NCBI RefSeq assembly: GCF_047238125.1
Contig: NZ_JBDFMH010000001.1
Coordinates: 186,001-250,000 of the forward strand
Reading direction: 5' to 3'
Origin: JBDFMH01 sp047238125
GTDB lineage: Bacteria; Pseudomonadota; Alphaproteobacteria; Sphingomonadales; Sphingomonadaceae
DNA length: 64,000 nt
In this document: in pieces, positions 25,332 through 34,779 of the stretch
Numbering within the stretch: position 1 is the first letter of the stretch
Layout: each line of letters starts with the position of its first letter
Position numbers and translations under genes: made by a program
Notes under the pieces: generated by a model
Seen by the model: the letters and a program-made list of their open reading frames with translations, nothing else
The model's database searches: none
What the model was told of the DNA's origin: nothing

Positions 25332-26882
25332 ATGACCATTCTCGTTCCCGTCCTTGGCGATCAGCTTTCGCATGGCCTGGCGTCGCTGCGCGATGTCGCG
25401 CGAGCAGATGCGGTGGTGCTGATGATGGAGGTGGCGGAGGAGACGGTCTATGTCCGCCACCACAAGCGCAAGATCGCGCTGATCCTGGCGGCGATGCGGC
25501 ACTTCGCGGACGAACTGCGCGCCGATGGCTGGACGGTCGATTTTGTCCGGCTGGACGATCCGGCGAACAGCGGCAGCTTCACCGGCGAGGTGGGTCGCGC
25601 CGTGAAGCGGCACGGCGCGACCGCGATCCGCATCGTCGAGCCCGGCGAATGGCGCGTGAAGACCGCGATCGATAGCTGGGCGAAGCGGTTCGGCCTGCCC
25701 GTAGACGTGCTGGCCGACGACCGGTTCGTCTGCGGTATCCTGGAATTCCAGACCTGGGCGCAGGGGCGGCGCGATCTGGTGATGGAGTATTTCTATCATG
25801 AGATGCGCCGCAAGACCGGGCTGCTGATGACAGAGGACGGCCAGCCCGAAGGCGGCCAGTGGAATCTGGACAAGGAGAACCGCGCGCCGCCCAAGCGCGG
25901 GCTGAACTATCCCGAACCGATGCATTTCACCCCCGACGAGACCACGCGCGAGGTGCTGGATCTGGTGGCGGATCGGTTCGCCGATCATTTCGGCCGGCTG
26001 GAAGAGTTCGCCCTGCCGGTCACGGCCGCGCAGGCGCGGCGTGCGCTGGGCCATTTCATCCGCACCGCGCTGCCCGATTTCGGCACCTATCAGGACGCGA
26101 TGGTGACCGGGCAGGACTGGCTCTACCATAGCTGGCTCAGCCCGGCGCTGAATCTGGGGCTGCTGACGCCGATCGAGATCTGCGAGGCCGCCGCCGCCGC
26201 CTATGCGAGGGGCGAGGCGCCGCTGAACGCGACCGAAGGCTTCATTCGCCAGATCATCGGGTGGCGTGAATATGTGCGCGGCTATTACTGGCTGGAAATG
26301 CCCGACGTGGCCGGCGCCAACGCGCTGGGCGCGCAGCGGCCGCTGCCCGAGTTCTACTGGACCGGCGAGACTGACATGCTGTGCCTGGCCGAAGCGGTGC
26401 GCAACACCCGCGACAATGGCTATGCACATCATATCCAGCGGCTGATGGTGCTCGGCAATTTCGCGATGCTGGCCGGCGTGCGGCCGCAGGACGTGGCCGA
26501 CTGGTTCCTGGTCGTTTATGCCGATGCCTATGAATGGGTGGAACTGCCCAACGTGATCGGGATGAGCCAGCATGCCGATGGCGGCCGGCTGGCGACCAAA
26601 CCCTATGCCGGCGGTGGCGCCTATATCGATCGCATGTCCGATCATTGCGGGCGCTGCCGCTATGATGTGAAGCAGAAGACCGGGCCGGATGCATGCCCGT
26701 TCAATGCGCTCTACTGGGATTTCCTGGCGCGGCACGAGCGGCGCTTCCGCGGCAACCGGCGGATGATGAACATGTATGCCAATTGGAACCGGATGAAGCC
26801 CGAGATCCGCGACGCCTATCGCGCCAGCGCAGCCACATTCCTGGATACGCTGGAGCCTGCCGCACCCGGCTGGGCGCGCTGA
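25332..26882 (+). CDS. phrB: Fe-S bacterial cryptochrome/photolyase (PhrB-like, (6-4) photolyase type)
   Basis: The 516-residue protein belongs to the FeS-BCP branch of the photolyase/cryptochrome family, which repairs (6-4) photoproducts using light, FAD and a lumazine antenna. The four [4Fe-4S] cysteines are C351, C439, C442 and C455, one residue off the spacing known for Agrobacterium PhrB. Other family blocks are PVLGDQLSHGLASLR, EGFIRQIIGWREYVRGYYW, GYAHHIQRLMVLGNFAML and VIGMSQHADGG. The start ATG at 25332 matches where similarity begins; the longer upstream frame is rejected. It appears to be a single gene, with a small exported-protein gene 70 bp downstream. Confidence 0.95.
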   Translation: MTILVPVLGDQLSHGLASLRDVARADAVVLMMEVAEETVYVRHHKRKIALILAAMRHFADELRADGWTVDFVRLDDPANSGSFTGEVGRAVKRHGATAIRIVEPGEWRVKTAIDSWAKRFGLPVDVLADDRFVCGILEFQTWAQGRRDLVMEYFYHEMRRKTGLLMTEDGQPEGGQWNLDKENRAPPKRGLNYPEPMHFTPDETTREVLDLVADRFADHFGRLEEFALPVTAAQARRALGHFIRTALPDFGTYQDAMVTGQDWLYHSWLSPALNLGLLTPIEICEAAAAAYARGEAPLNATEGFIRQIIGWREYVRGYYWLEMPDVAGANALGAQRPLPEFYWTGETDMLCLAEAVRNTRDNGYAHHIQRLMVLGNFAMLAGVRPQDVADWFLVVYADAYEWVELPNVIGMSQHADGGRLATKPYAGGGAYIDRMSDHCGRCRYDVKQKTGPDACPFNALYWDFLARHERRFRGNRRMMNMYANWNRMKPEIRDAYRASAATFLDTLEPAAPGWAR

Positions 26883-26952
26883 TACCCTTGCTCAGCCCCG
26901 GTTCAGGCGCGGTGTGCCAGCGTCTCTGGCCGTTCGAACGAGGAGTCGTATC

Positions 26953-27345
26953 ATGCGTGGCATCGCCTTCCTGCTGGGTCTTTCGCTGGCGACGGCGGCA
27001 TCGGCCGCGACACCGCAGGAGCGGCTGGATCGCGCGCTGGCCGGTCGTGTCGCGGGCGAACCGGTCGATTGCCTGAACCTGCGCGACATCCGATCGAGCC
27101 GGATCATCGACGGTATCGGCATCCTCTATCAAACGACCGGCGGCACATACTATCTCAACCGGCCGGACAATGGCGCGCGGTCGCTGCGCAGCACCGACGT
27201 GCAGCTGACCGATACCCGCACCTCGCAACTGTGCAGCATCGATGTGGTGCGGCTGCTGGATAGCACGTCGCGGATCCCGACCGGCTTCGTCGGGCTTGGC
27301 AAGTTCATTCCCTATCCGCGCGCCAGGACGGCCACGGCCGACTGA
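26953..27345 (+). CDS. Small exported hypothetical protein
   Basis: A 130-residue protein with a standard signal peptide (MRGIAFLLGLSLATAASA, cleavage near AT-P). The mature part has exactly two cysteines (C40, C94), likely a disulfide. It reads VDCLNLRDIRSSRIIDGIGI ... RTSQLCSIDVVRLLD, resembling small periplasmic proteins common in sphingomonads; no function is assigned. The start is supported by GAGGAG 8 nt upstream. Its stop codon directly abuts that of the convergent gene (TGATCA at 27343-27348). Confidence 0.8.
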   Translation: MRGIAFLLGLSLATAASAATPQERLDRALAGRVAGEPVDCLNLRDIRSSRIIDGIGILYQTTGGTYYLNRPDNGARSLRSTDVQLTDTRTSQLCSIDVVRLLDSTSRIPTGFVGLGKFIPYPRARTATAD

Positions 27346-27855
27346 TCAGGGCAGACGCGCGATCATGACCCGGACTCTCGAGGCCGGGCTGCCGGCGATC
27401 TGAAGATTGTAGCGGCCGGGCTCGAGCCGGAAATCGACCAGCTTGCGAATACCGGAGCAGGCCGGGCCATGGCCGTGTGCGATGGAGGCGACCGGCTTGC
27501 CCGCACGAACCATGTCGATCCAGGCGGGGCCGGCCAGCGCCACACGGTAGACGGCGGCGCGCTTCACGTCGATCTGCGCGATCCCGCCCGAGGTGCCGGC
27601 ATCGCCCGGCTTTCCCGGCATGGCTGCGAAGCGGAGCTTGGCGCTCGGGTGCAGGGCCAGGTCGACAGCCCTGCCCGGAGCCAGCTGCGGGGCGCCGGCG
27701 GGCTGGGTGCCGGCGGTCTGCGCGACCGGTTTCGGCCATCCCGCGAACTCCGGCGGGGGCGGCGCCGGCGTCGCGGGGCAGGGCGCGGGATCCGCCGCCA
27801 AGGCCGGCGGGGCGGACACCAGCATCATCATCAGGACAAGATTGCGCACCCGCAC
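27346..27855 (-). CDS. Small exported hypothetical protein (169 residues)
   Basis: The frame begins GTG (27855) with AAGGAG 7 nt upstream and a signal peptide (VRNLVLMMMLVSAPPALA). A proline-rich linker (ATPAPPPPEFAGWPKPV) is followed by a beta-rich domain ending GPACSGIRKLVDFRLEPGRYNLQIAG, which looks like a small carbohydrate- or ligand-binding sandwich. No family name is given with confidence. A much longer in-frame extension upstream lacks a ribosome site and overlaps the neighbouring gene. The stop abuts that of the convergent gene. Confidence 0.75.
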   Translation of the reverse strand: MRVRNLVLMMMLVSAPPALAADPAPCPATPAPPPPEFAGWPKPVAQTAGTQPAGAPQLAPGRAVDLALHPSAKLRFAAMPGKPGDAGTSGGIAQIDVKRAAVYRVALAGPAWIDMVRAGKPVASIAHGHGPACSGIRKLVDFRLEPGRYNLQIAGSPASRVRVMIARLP

Positions 27856-27986
27856 CGCCGGTCTCCTTCGCTCTATATCGCTGGATATACAGCGCGGCCA
27901 AATGCCGGCAAGCATGACGAAAGCGGTTGGCGGCGGCGCGCGCGCCACTATCATCGGTCCGGCGGCTCTGCGCCGCGGGAGCGGAT

Positions 27987-29132
27987 ATGCGCGCACTGAT
28001 CCTGATCGCCTGCCTGGCGCTGTCAACCGATGCGGTGGCCGCGCCGCAGCTTGAGATGGTGCCCGGCCACGGCCAGGCGACAGCGAAGCTGGTGCCGCTG
28101 CCGGTGCATGTCGGCGGGCGGGCGCTGGCGACGCGCGGCGATCGCGGATCGACCAGCTGGCTGCAGGGCTGGCCCGGCGGCTATTACGAGGCAGCCTATA
28201 CCGGCAGCGATGTCGTGCTGCGCTTCGCCGACGACTGGAACGAATATCGGCTGACGATCGATGGCGCGGCGCCGATCCCGATCCTGCGCCCGGGCAAGGC
28301 GGAAGCAAGGATCACCGGCATCGCCGCAGGGCCCCACCGGTTGCGGCTGGAACGCGTGACCGAGGGAGCGCCGGGCACCTTCGGCGGCTTCTTCGTCGAT
28401 CGCGATGCGAAGCCCGGCACGGTCGCGCCACGCGCGCGGCAGATCGAGTTTATCGGCGACAGTTCGATGACCGGCTATGGCAGCCGATCCCCCAAGCGGC
28501 AGTGCACGCCGCTAGAAGTCGATCGGTTGAGCGACACGCAGAACGCCTATCCGGCGCTGGTCGCCAAGCATTTCGATGCCGATTACCGGGTGAATGCGAA
28601 GTCCGGCATCGGCCTGATCCGCAGCTATGGCGGCGCCACCGACCGTACGATGACGGCGATGTATCCGCGCACCGTGCGCGATAACGACGTGCGCACCGCC
28701 GATCCGAAATGGAAGCCGCAGCTGGTTGTGATCCGGCTGGTCGCGGACTTCACCGGATCGATCGGGCCCAACGAGAAGTGGCGCGATTTCGGCGCGCTCG
28801 GCCGCGACTATATCGCGGCGATGGGGAGCTTCGCCGAGCAGATCGCGCGTCGTTACCCGCGCACGTCGATCGCGATCTGGTGGCTCGATTTCAGCGGCGT
28901 GCAGCAGCCCGGCTTCTGGCGAATGATGGCGGACGGGCAGGCGCAGATCCGCGCACGCGCGCTGGCGGCGGGGGCGCGGCAGGTGGAATTCCCGGTGGAA
29001 AGCAATGCCGGGCTGAGCTTCAGCGCCTGCCACAATCATATGAGCGTCGCCGATCACCGGCTGATGACCCAGCGGATGATCGATTTCATCGCTGGGCATC
29101 CCGGCCTGCTGCCGATGGCGGGAGCACGCTGA
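27987..29132 (+). CDS. Exported CE2-like SGNH/GDSL carbohydrate esterase
   Basis: The 381-residue product has a signal peptide (MRALILIACLALSTDAVA), an N-terminal jelly-roll domain (about 40-145, VLRFADDWNEYRLTIDG) and a C-terminal SGNH hydrolase. Block I is FIGDSSMTGYG, giving the nucleophilic Ser. The final block CHNHMSVADH supplies the His; the preceding Asp expected in SGNH enzymes is not obvious there, as in CE2 enzymes that use a Ser-His dyad. CE2 enzymes deacetylate xylan, mannan or glucosyl residues. GGGAG precedes the ATG at 27987. Five bp separate it from the TPR-sulfotransferase gene, so the two form an operon. Confidence 0.85.
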   Translation: MRALILIACLALSTDAVAAPQLEMVPGHGQATAKLVPLPVHVGGRALATRGDRGSTSWLQGWPGGYYEAAYTGSDVVLRFADDWNEYRLTIDGAAPIPILRPGKAEARITGIAAGPHRLRLERVTEGAPGTFGGFFVDRDAKPGTVAPRARQIEFIGDSSMTGYGSRSPKRQCTPLEVDRLSDTQNAYPALVAKHFDADYRVNAKSGIGLIRSYGGATDRTMTAMYPRTVRDNDVRTADPKWKPQLVVIRLVADFTGSIGPNEKWRDFGALGRDYIAAMGSFAEQIARRYPRTSIAIWWLDFSGVQQPGFWRMMADGQAQIRARALAAGARQVEFPVESNAGLSFSACHNHMSVADHRLMTQRMIDFIAGHPGLLPMAGAR

Positions 29133-29137
29133 TCGCG

Positions 29138-30919
29138 ATGGGGCGGGGCTTGCTGGCGGAAGCCGATGCGCTGGCGGTGGCAGGCGACGGGGCGGCGGCG
29201 GCCGCGCTGCTGGCCCGCGCGCTCGATCGCGGCGGGCTGGATGCGGAGGGGCTGCGCCGGATCGGCGACCGGCTCCATCGGCTGGGCGATGGCCCGCGTG
29301 GTGCGCGGGCGCATCTCGCGGCAGTCGCTGCCTCGGTCAACGAGCCCGATCTGCTGGCGGCGGCCGATGCGCTGAACGCGGAACGGCTGGCCGAGGCCGA
29401 GCGCGCGCTGAAGGACCGGCTGAAGCGGCACCCGACCGATATCGCCGCGATCCGGATGCTGGCCGAACTGGCGACGCGGCTCGGCCGCTATGGCGACGCT
29501 GAAAAGCTGCTGCTGCGCGCGCTGGAGTTGGCGCCCGGCTTCCTGCCCGCGCGCCACAATCTGGCGGTGATCCTCTATCGCCAGACGCGATCGGCCGAGG
29601 CACTGGACGAAGTGACGCGGCTGCTGGCGGCGGATCCGCGCCACCCGGCCTATCGCAACCTGAAAGCGGCGATCCTGGTGCGGATCGGCGATTATGACGA
29701 AGCGGTGGAGATCTACCGCGCGGTGCTGGCCGATTTCCCCGCGCAGCCCAAGGTATGGATGAGCCTGGCCCACGCGCTTAAGACGGTGGGCGACACCGCC
29801 GGCAGCATCGCGGCCTATCGCCACAGCATCGATCAGCAGCCGACGCTGGGCGAAAGCTGGTGGAGCCTGGCCAACCTGAAGACCTTTCGCTTCGACGATG
29901 CCGAAGTTGCGGCGATGGCGCGAATGCTGGCGGGTGCGCTGGAGGATGAGGATCGTTTCCATTTCCACTTCGCGCTGGGCAAGGCGCTGGAGGACCGCGG
30001 CGACCATGCCGGCGCATTCGGCCATTATGATGCCGGCAACCGGCTGCGCCGGGCGGCGATCGATTATGATGCGCAGGATCTGACCGATCAGCGCGTGCGG
30101 GCGAACGCACTGTTCACGCCCGCCTTCTTCGCCGCGCGGCCGGGGGGCGATGCTGCGCCCGATCCGATCTTCATCGTCGGCATGCCGCGATCGGGATCGA
30201 CGCTGGTCGAGCAGATCTTGTCCAGTCATCCGCTGGTCGAGGGCACGATGGAGCTGCCCGATCTGCCGACGATCGCGCGGCGGCTGGCGGGCCGCAAGCG
30301 GCGCACCGAAGGCAGTGCCTATCCCGAAATCCTGGCCGACCTGACCGCGGAAGAGCGCGCCGCGTTAGGGCGCGAGTATCTCGATCTCACCCGGATCCAG
30401 CGCAAGACCGACCGGCCCTATTTCATCGACAAGCTGCCCAATAACTTCGCGCATGCCGGGCTGATCCAGCTGATCCTGCCCAACGCCACCATCATCGATA
30501 CCCGCCGCCATCCGCTGGGCTGCTGTTTTTCGTGCTTCAAGCAGCATTTCGCGCGTGGGCAGGCATTCAGCTACGACCTGACCGAGCTTGGCCGCTACTA
30601 CGCCGATTATGTCGGGCTGATGGACGTGATCGATCGGGCGCTGCCGGGGCGCGTCCACCGCGTGTTCTACGAACGGATGGTGGCTGATACCGAAGGCGAG
30701 GTGCGACGGCTGCTCGATCATGCCGGGCTGCCGTTTGACGCCGCCTGCCTGGCGTTCCACGAAACGCAGCGCGCGATCCGGACGCCGAGTGCCGAACAGG
30801 TGCGCCAGCCGATCTTCACCGACGGGCTGGATCAATGGCGCGCCTTCGATCCGTGGCTTGCACCGCTGAAGGATGCGCTGGGCCCGGTGCTGGACGCTTA
30901 CCCGGCTGCGCCGCGATGA
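29138..30919 (+). CDS. TPR-repeat sulfotransferase-family protein
   Basis: The 594-residue protein has an N-terminal TPR array (about 5-310; for example YGDAEKLLLRALELAPGFLPA and GDYDEAVEIYRAVLADFP) followed by a sulfotransferase domain whose PAPS phosphate-binding loop is GMPRSGSTL (348-356) and whose second PAPS region includes IIDTRRHPLG. No signal peptide is seen, so it acts in the cytoplasm. In sphingomonads such proteins commonly sit beside TonB-dependent receptors, as here; sulfation or binding of a peptide or saccharide is inferred. The start at 29138 follows the esterase stop; a longer frame running back through the esterase gene is a shadow. Confidence 0.9.
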   Translation: MGRGLLAEADALAVAGDGAAAAALLARALDRGGLDAEGLRRIGDRLHRLGDGPRGARAHLAAVAASVNEPDLLAAADALNAERLAEAERALKDRLKRHPTDIAAIRMLAELATRLGRYGDAEKLLLRALELAPGFLPARHNLAVILYRQTRSAEALDEVTRLLAADPRHPAYRNLKAAILVRIGDYDEAVEIYRAVLADFPAQPKVWMSLAHALKTVGDTAGSIAAYRHSIDQQPTLGESWWSLANLKTFRFDDAEVAAMARMLAGALEDEDRFHFHFALGKALEDRGDHAGAFGHYDAGNRLRRAAIDYDAQDLTDQRVRANALFTPAFFAARPGGDAAPDPIFIVGMPRSGSTLVEQILSSHPLVEGTMELPDLPTIARRLAGRKRRTEGSAYPEILADLTAEERAALGREYLDLTRIQRKTDRPYFIDKLPNNFAHAGLIQLILPNATIIDTRRHPLGCCFSCFKQHFARGQAFSYDLTELGRYYADYVGLMDVIDRALPGRVHRVFYERMVADTEGEVRRLLDHAGLPFDAACLAFHETQRAIRTPSAEQVRQPIFTDGLDQWRAFDPWLAPLKDALGPVLDAYPAAPR

Positions 30920-31040
30920 TGTCGAAATGTGTCCGCGGCACCACATACCGGAACGATTGTGCGGTGCATCAGCGATCATATTGACACTGCATCGGGCCCG
31001 TAACAGCCTCTCGCCACTGGGGCATTTCGGGGGAAAAGCC

Positions 31041-33488
31041 ATGCAATGTCGACGCGACTCCAAGAGCCTCTCGCGACTGACGGCGGCGCTTCTGGCAGGC
31101 AGCGCACTGATCCCGGCGCAGGCGATCGCGCAGTCAGTGGCGGAAGCCGATACCGGCGGGGTCGAGGAGATCATCGTCACTGCCAGCAAGCGCGAGGAAA
31201 ATCTGCAGAAGGTGCCGATCTCGGTCGTCGCGCTGAGCACCGAGACGCTGGACAATCTCGCGGTGCAGGATTTCGACGATTATGCCCGCTACCTGCCGTC
31301 GCTGTCGTACCAGACGCTGGGGCCGGGTTTCTCGAACGTGTATTTCCGCGGCGTGGCCAGCGGCGAGAACGCCAATCATTCGGCACAGCTGCCTTCGGTC
31401 GGTACCTATCTCGACGAACAGCCGATTACCACGATCCAGGGCGCGCTCGACATTCATGTCTATGACGTCGCGCGGATCGAGGCGCTGGCCGGGCCGCAGG
31501 GTACGCTCTACGGCGCATCCAGCCAGGCTGGCACGGTGCGGATCATCACCAACAAGCCCGATACCGCATCGACCTATGGATCAATCGATCTCGAGATAAA
31601 TTCGGTCACGCATGGCGGGCAGGGCGGTGTCGCCGAAGGCTTCATCAACCTGCCGCTGTCGCAGAATGCCGCGATCCGCGTCGTCGGCTGGTACGATCGC
31701 GACGCCGGCTATATCGACAATGTGCCCGGCACGCGCGTCTTCCCGACGCTGGGGCCAGACGGCGACGGAGACGGCAATCTCGACGACATTCCCGGCACCA
31801 ACACCGTCACCAACGCCGCCTTCGTCGAGAAGGACTATAACGACGTCGAGACTTATGGCGGCCGCGCCGCGCTCAGGATCGAGCTGGATGACGACTGGAC
31901 GGTCACGCCCACGGTGATGGGCCAGATCCAGAAGGCGGACGGATCCTTCGCCTATGAACTGGCGCGCAACCGGCTGGAAACGGTGCAATACAATCCCGAA
32001 GGCAGCGAGGATCGGTGGATCCAGGCGGCGCTGACGGTGGAAGGCAAGATCGGCAGCTTCGACGTCACCTATGCCGGCGCCTATCTAAAGCGGAAGACCG
32101 AGACGCAGAGCGACTATTCGGACTATGCCTATTATTACGACGCGCTATTCGGTTACGGCGCCTATTATGTCGACAATGCCGGCAACCCGCTGTCGAACCA
32201 GCGCGTGGCGGGACGTGATCGCTATACCAAGCAGAGCCACGAGCTGCGGCTGAGCTGGCAGGGCGGGCCGGCTCGTTTCGTCGGCGGCTTCTTCTATCAG
32301 CGCCAGACCCACAATATCGAGCAGAATTACGTGATCGACGGCTTCGCCGATGCGCTGTCCTTCTCGGGCGCCGGCACCAACGGGCTGGGCGTGGATTATG
32401 CCGACATCGGCAAGCCGGACAATATCTGGCTGACCAAGCAATATCGCGTCGATCGCGACTATGCGGCATTCGGTGAATTGACCGTCGACATCACCGACAA
32501 GCTCAGCGCGATCATGGGCGCGCGCGTCTATAAATACGACAATTCACTGGTCGGCTTCTTCGGCTATGCGGAAGGCTTCAGCGGGTCGACCGGCATCGCG
32601 GGCTGCTTTGCGGGCCCGGTGGTCAAGGGCAGCCCCTGCACCAATCTGGACAAGCGGGTGAAGGACACCGACTTCATCCACAAATTGAACCTGACCTACA
32701 AGTTCACCGACGACGCGCTGATCTATGCGACGACATCGCGCGGGTTCCGCCCGGGTGGCATCAACCGCCGCGGCACGCTGCCGCCCTACGCCGCCGATTT
32801 CATCGACAATTACGAGATCGGCTGGAAGACCAGCCTGCTCGATCGGCGGCTGCGCTGGAACGGCGCGGTCTATCTGCTCGACTGGACCGACATCCAGTTC
32901 TCCTACCTCGGCGCGAACGGGCTCACCGAGATCCGCAATGCCGGCGATGCGCGGATCAAGGGCGTTGAAACCGAGTTCGTGGCGGTGCCCGTCGATGGGC
33001 TCACGCTGACGCTGTCCGGCGCTTATAACGATGCCAAGCTGCGCACCAATTATTGCCGTGTGGCCGACCCGAGCTTCACCTGCACCGATCCGCCGGGCAA
33101 TTTCATCCAGGCCATGCGCGGCACCCGCCTGCCGATCACGGCCAAGTTCAAGGGCAATGCGCAGGCCCGCTACGAATGGCCGCTCAGCGAGGCGATCGAG
33201 GCGAGCCTGCAGGGCACGCTGGTCTATCAAAGCAATACCTTCCTCGATCTTCGCGATGTCGAGCGTGCGATCCTGGGGCGCCAGCCGGGCTATGCCACCG
33301 CCGATTTCTCGGCCGGGTTGAAATGGGACAATGGCCTGTCGGCTGAGCTTTATGTTCGCAACGCGTTCGACAAGCTGGGCAACGTGTTCCGCGGCACGCA
33401 ATGCGCGGTGCAGACCTGCGGTGACGTGATCTACGCCTATCCGAACCAGCCGCGCACGATCGGGCTGAAGCTGGGCAAACGGTTCTGA
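31041..33488 (+). CDS. TonB-dependent outer-membrane receptor
   Basis: The 815-residue protein has a signal peptide (ending ALIPAQAIAQ), a TonB-box-like EEIIVTASKREENLQKVPISV, a plug domain (RIEALAGPQGTLYGASSQAGTV) and a 22-strand-type barrel ending in the terminal phenylalanine of KLGKRF. It should import a bulky substrate in a TonB/ExbBD-dependent way. The CE2 esterase and TPR-sulfotransferase upstream and the APC permease downstream suggest an uptake locus for a modified peptide or glycoside; this is inference. The start is set by GGGGGAAAA before the ATG at 31041. There is a 121-bp gap after the sulfotransferase gene. Confidence 0.93.
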   Translation: MQCRRDSKSLSRLTAALLAGSALIPAQAIAQSVAEADTGGVEEIIVTASKREENLQKVPISVVALSTETLDNLAVQDFDDYARYLPSLSYQTLGPGFSNVYFRGVASGENANHSAQLPSVGTYLDEQPITTIQGALDIHVYDVARIEALAGPQGTLYGASSQAGTVRIITNKPDTASTYGSIDLEINSVTHGGQGGVAEGFINLPLSQNAAIRVVGWYDRDAGYIDNVPGTRVFPTLGPDGDGDGNLDDIPGTNTVTNAAFVEKDYNDVETYGGRAALRIELDDDWTVTPTVMGQIQKADGSFAYELARNRLETVQYNPEGSEDRWIQAALTVEGKIGSFDVTYAGAYLKRKTETQSDYSDYAYYYDALFGYGAYYVDNAGNPLSNQRVAGRDRYTKQSHELRLSWQGGPARFVGGFFYQRQTHNIEQNYVIDGFADALSFSGAGTNGLGVDYADIGKPDNIWLTKQYRVDRDYAAFGELTVDITDKLSAIMGARVYKYDNSLVGFFGYAEGFSGSTGIAGCFAGPVVKGSPCTNLDKRVKDTDFIHKLNLTYKFTDDALIYATTSRGFRPGGINRRGTLPPYAADFIDNYEIGWKTSLLDRRLRWNGAVYLLDWTDIQFSYLGANGLTEIRNAGDARIKGVETEFVAVPVDGLTLTLSGAYNDAKLRTNYCRVADPSFTCTDPPGNFIQAMRGTRLPITAKFKGNAQARYEWPLSEAIEASLQGTLVYQSNTFLDLRDVERAILGRQPGYATADFSAGLKWDNGLSAELYVRNAFDKLGNVFRGTQCAVQTCGDVIYAYPNQPRTIGLKLGKRF

Positions 33489-33520
33489 CGACCCCCGCGC
33501 CGGTCCTTCGCCCGTTCGGT

Positions 33521-34771
33521 GTGTGGACCGCCGCCGCCCTGGTCGTCGGCGGGATGATCGGCGCAGGGATCTTCGTCCAGCCCGCCGAGCTCGCTCCCTA
33601 TGGCTGGACGGCGGTGGCGGGGTGGGCGGTCGCGATCCCGGGCGCGCTGCTGCTGGCCTTCGTCCTGTCGCGGCTGGCGGTGGCGCGGCCCGCCGCTACC
33701 GGCGCTGTCGCCGTCGTGGGCGAGGCGCTGGGCCCGCTCGCCGGGCTGCTTGTCGGGTGGAGCTACTGGATCGGGATCTGTTCGGCCAACGCGATCATCG
33801 CGCTGACGGCGGTGCGCTACGGCGCCACCTTCGTGCCCGCACTGATTTCCACCCCGCTTGCGACCGCGCTGGGCGCCACCACACTGATCTGGGCGCTGAC
33901 CGCGCTCAACCTGGGCGGGGCGCGCGGGGCCGGGCGCTTCCAGGTCTTCACTACCTTGCTCAAGCTGCTGCCGCTGATCGCGGTGGTGCTGATCCTCGCC
34001 GGGCTTGCCGCCACCGATCCCGGCCGCTTTTCCGCAAACCCGCACCCGCCGTTCGTGGCTGGCGATCTTACCACCGCCCTGACGCTCTGCTTCTTCCCGC
34101 TGGTCGGATTCGAGGCAGCGTCGCTCGCGGCGGAGCGCGTCCGCGATCCGGCGCGCAACATCCTGCGCGCGACATTGTGGGGCACCGCCTTCACCGGGCT
34201 GCTCTATGTGGTGATCAGCAACGGTGTCGGCTTCGCGTTGCCGCAGGATGTAGTCGCCAGATCGAGCGCCCCGATTGCGCTGTTCGTGGAAACCTTCTGG
34301 GGCCGGGGCGCCGGCTATGTGATCGCCGCCTTTGCCGCGATCGCGGCGATCGGCTGCCTCAACGGCTGGGTGCTCATGCAGGGCGAAGTGCCGCTCGGCA
34401 TGGCGCGCAGTGGCCTGATGCCGGCCGCCTTCGCGCGCACCAGCGGCCGCGACGTGCCGACGCTGGCGATCCTGCTGTCGAGCGGCTTCGCCAGCCTGCT
34501 GGCGTTGTCGGGCGCAGTGCCGGGGCTGACCGGGGCGCTGACCTTCATGCTGCAGCTGACGACCGCGGCGACGGTGTGGCTCTATGCGGGTGCGTGCCTC
34601 GCGGCGATCGTGCTGCGGGTGGTGCCGGGCGTATCGCTGGTCGGGCTCGTCTTCTCGGGCTGGGTGCTGTGGGGATCGGGCATGCGCCCGCTGCTGCTCA
34701 GCATCGCGCTGATGCTGACCGCGATCCCGCTCTACTGGTTGCGACCGAGGCGGGTGGGGCAGCCGGTCTAG
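33521..34771 (+). CDS. APC-superfamily amino-acid permease
   Basis: About 12 hydrophobic helices are visible, the first with the APC substrate loop GGMIGAGIFVQPAELAPYG. The protein (416 residues from GTG 33521) is a cytoplasmic-membrane amino-acid or amine transporter. The start is doubtful: from the GTG, helix 1 begins almost at once, while the same frame extends upstream as TTPAPVLRPFGVW to a CTG at 33485 that overlaps the receptor stop (CTGA). A CTG start coupled to the receptor gene is possible. It follows the receptor gene by 32 bp and probably carries products across the inner membrane. The palindrome at 34780-34860 ends the unit. Confidence 0.88.
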   Translation: MWTAAALVVGGMIGAGIFVQPAELAPYGWTAVAGWAVAIPGALLLAFVLSRLAVARPAATGAVAVVGEALGPLAGLLVGWSYWIGICSANAIIALTAVRYGATFVPALISTPLATALGATTLIWALTALNLGGARGAGRFQVFTTLLKLLPLIAVVLILAGLAATDPGRFSANPHPPFVAGDLTTALTLCFFPLVGFEAASLAAERVRDPARNILRATLWGTAFTGLLYVVISNGVGFALPQDVVARSSAPIALFVETFWGRGAGYVIAAFAAIAAIGCLNGWVLMQGEVPLGMARSGLMPAAFARTSGRDVPTLAILLSSGFASLLALSGAVPGLTGALTFMLQLTTAATVWLYAGACLAAIVLRVVPGVSLVGLVFSGWVLWGSGMRPLLLSIALMLTAIPLYWLRPRRVGQPV

Positions 34772-34779
34772 CTCCTTCA

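Noticed and set aside
28709..29137. Extension of the TPR-sulfotransferase frame back into the esterase gene
   Set aside because: It is out of frame with a well-supported SGNH esterase, has an arginine-rich nonsense composition, and the TPR domain starts at 29138.
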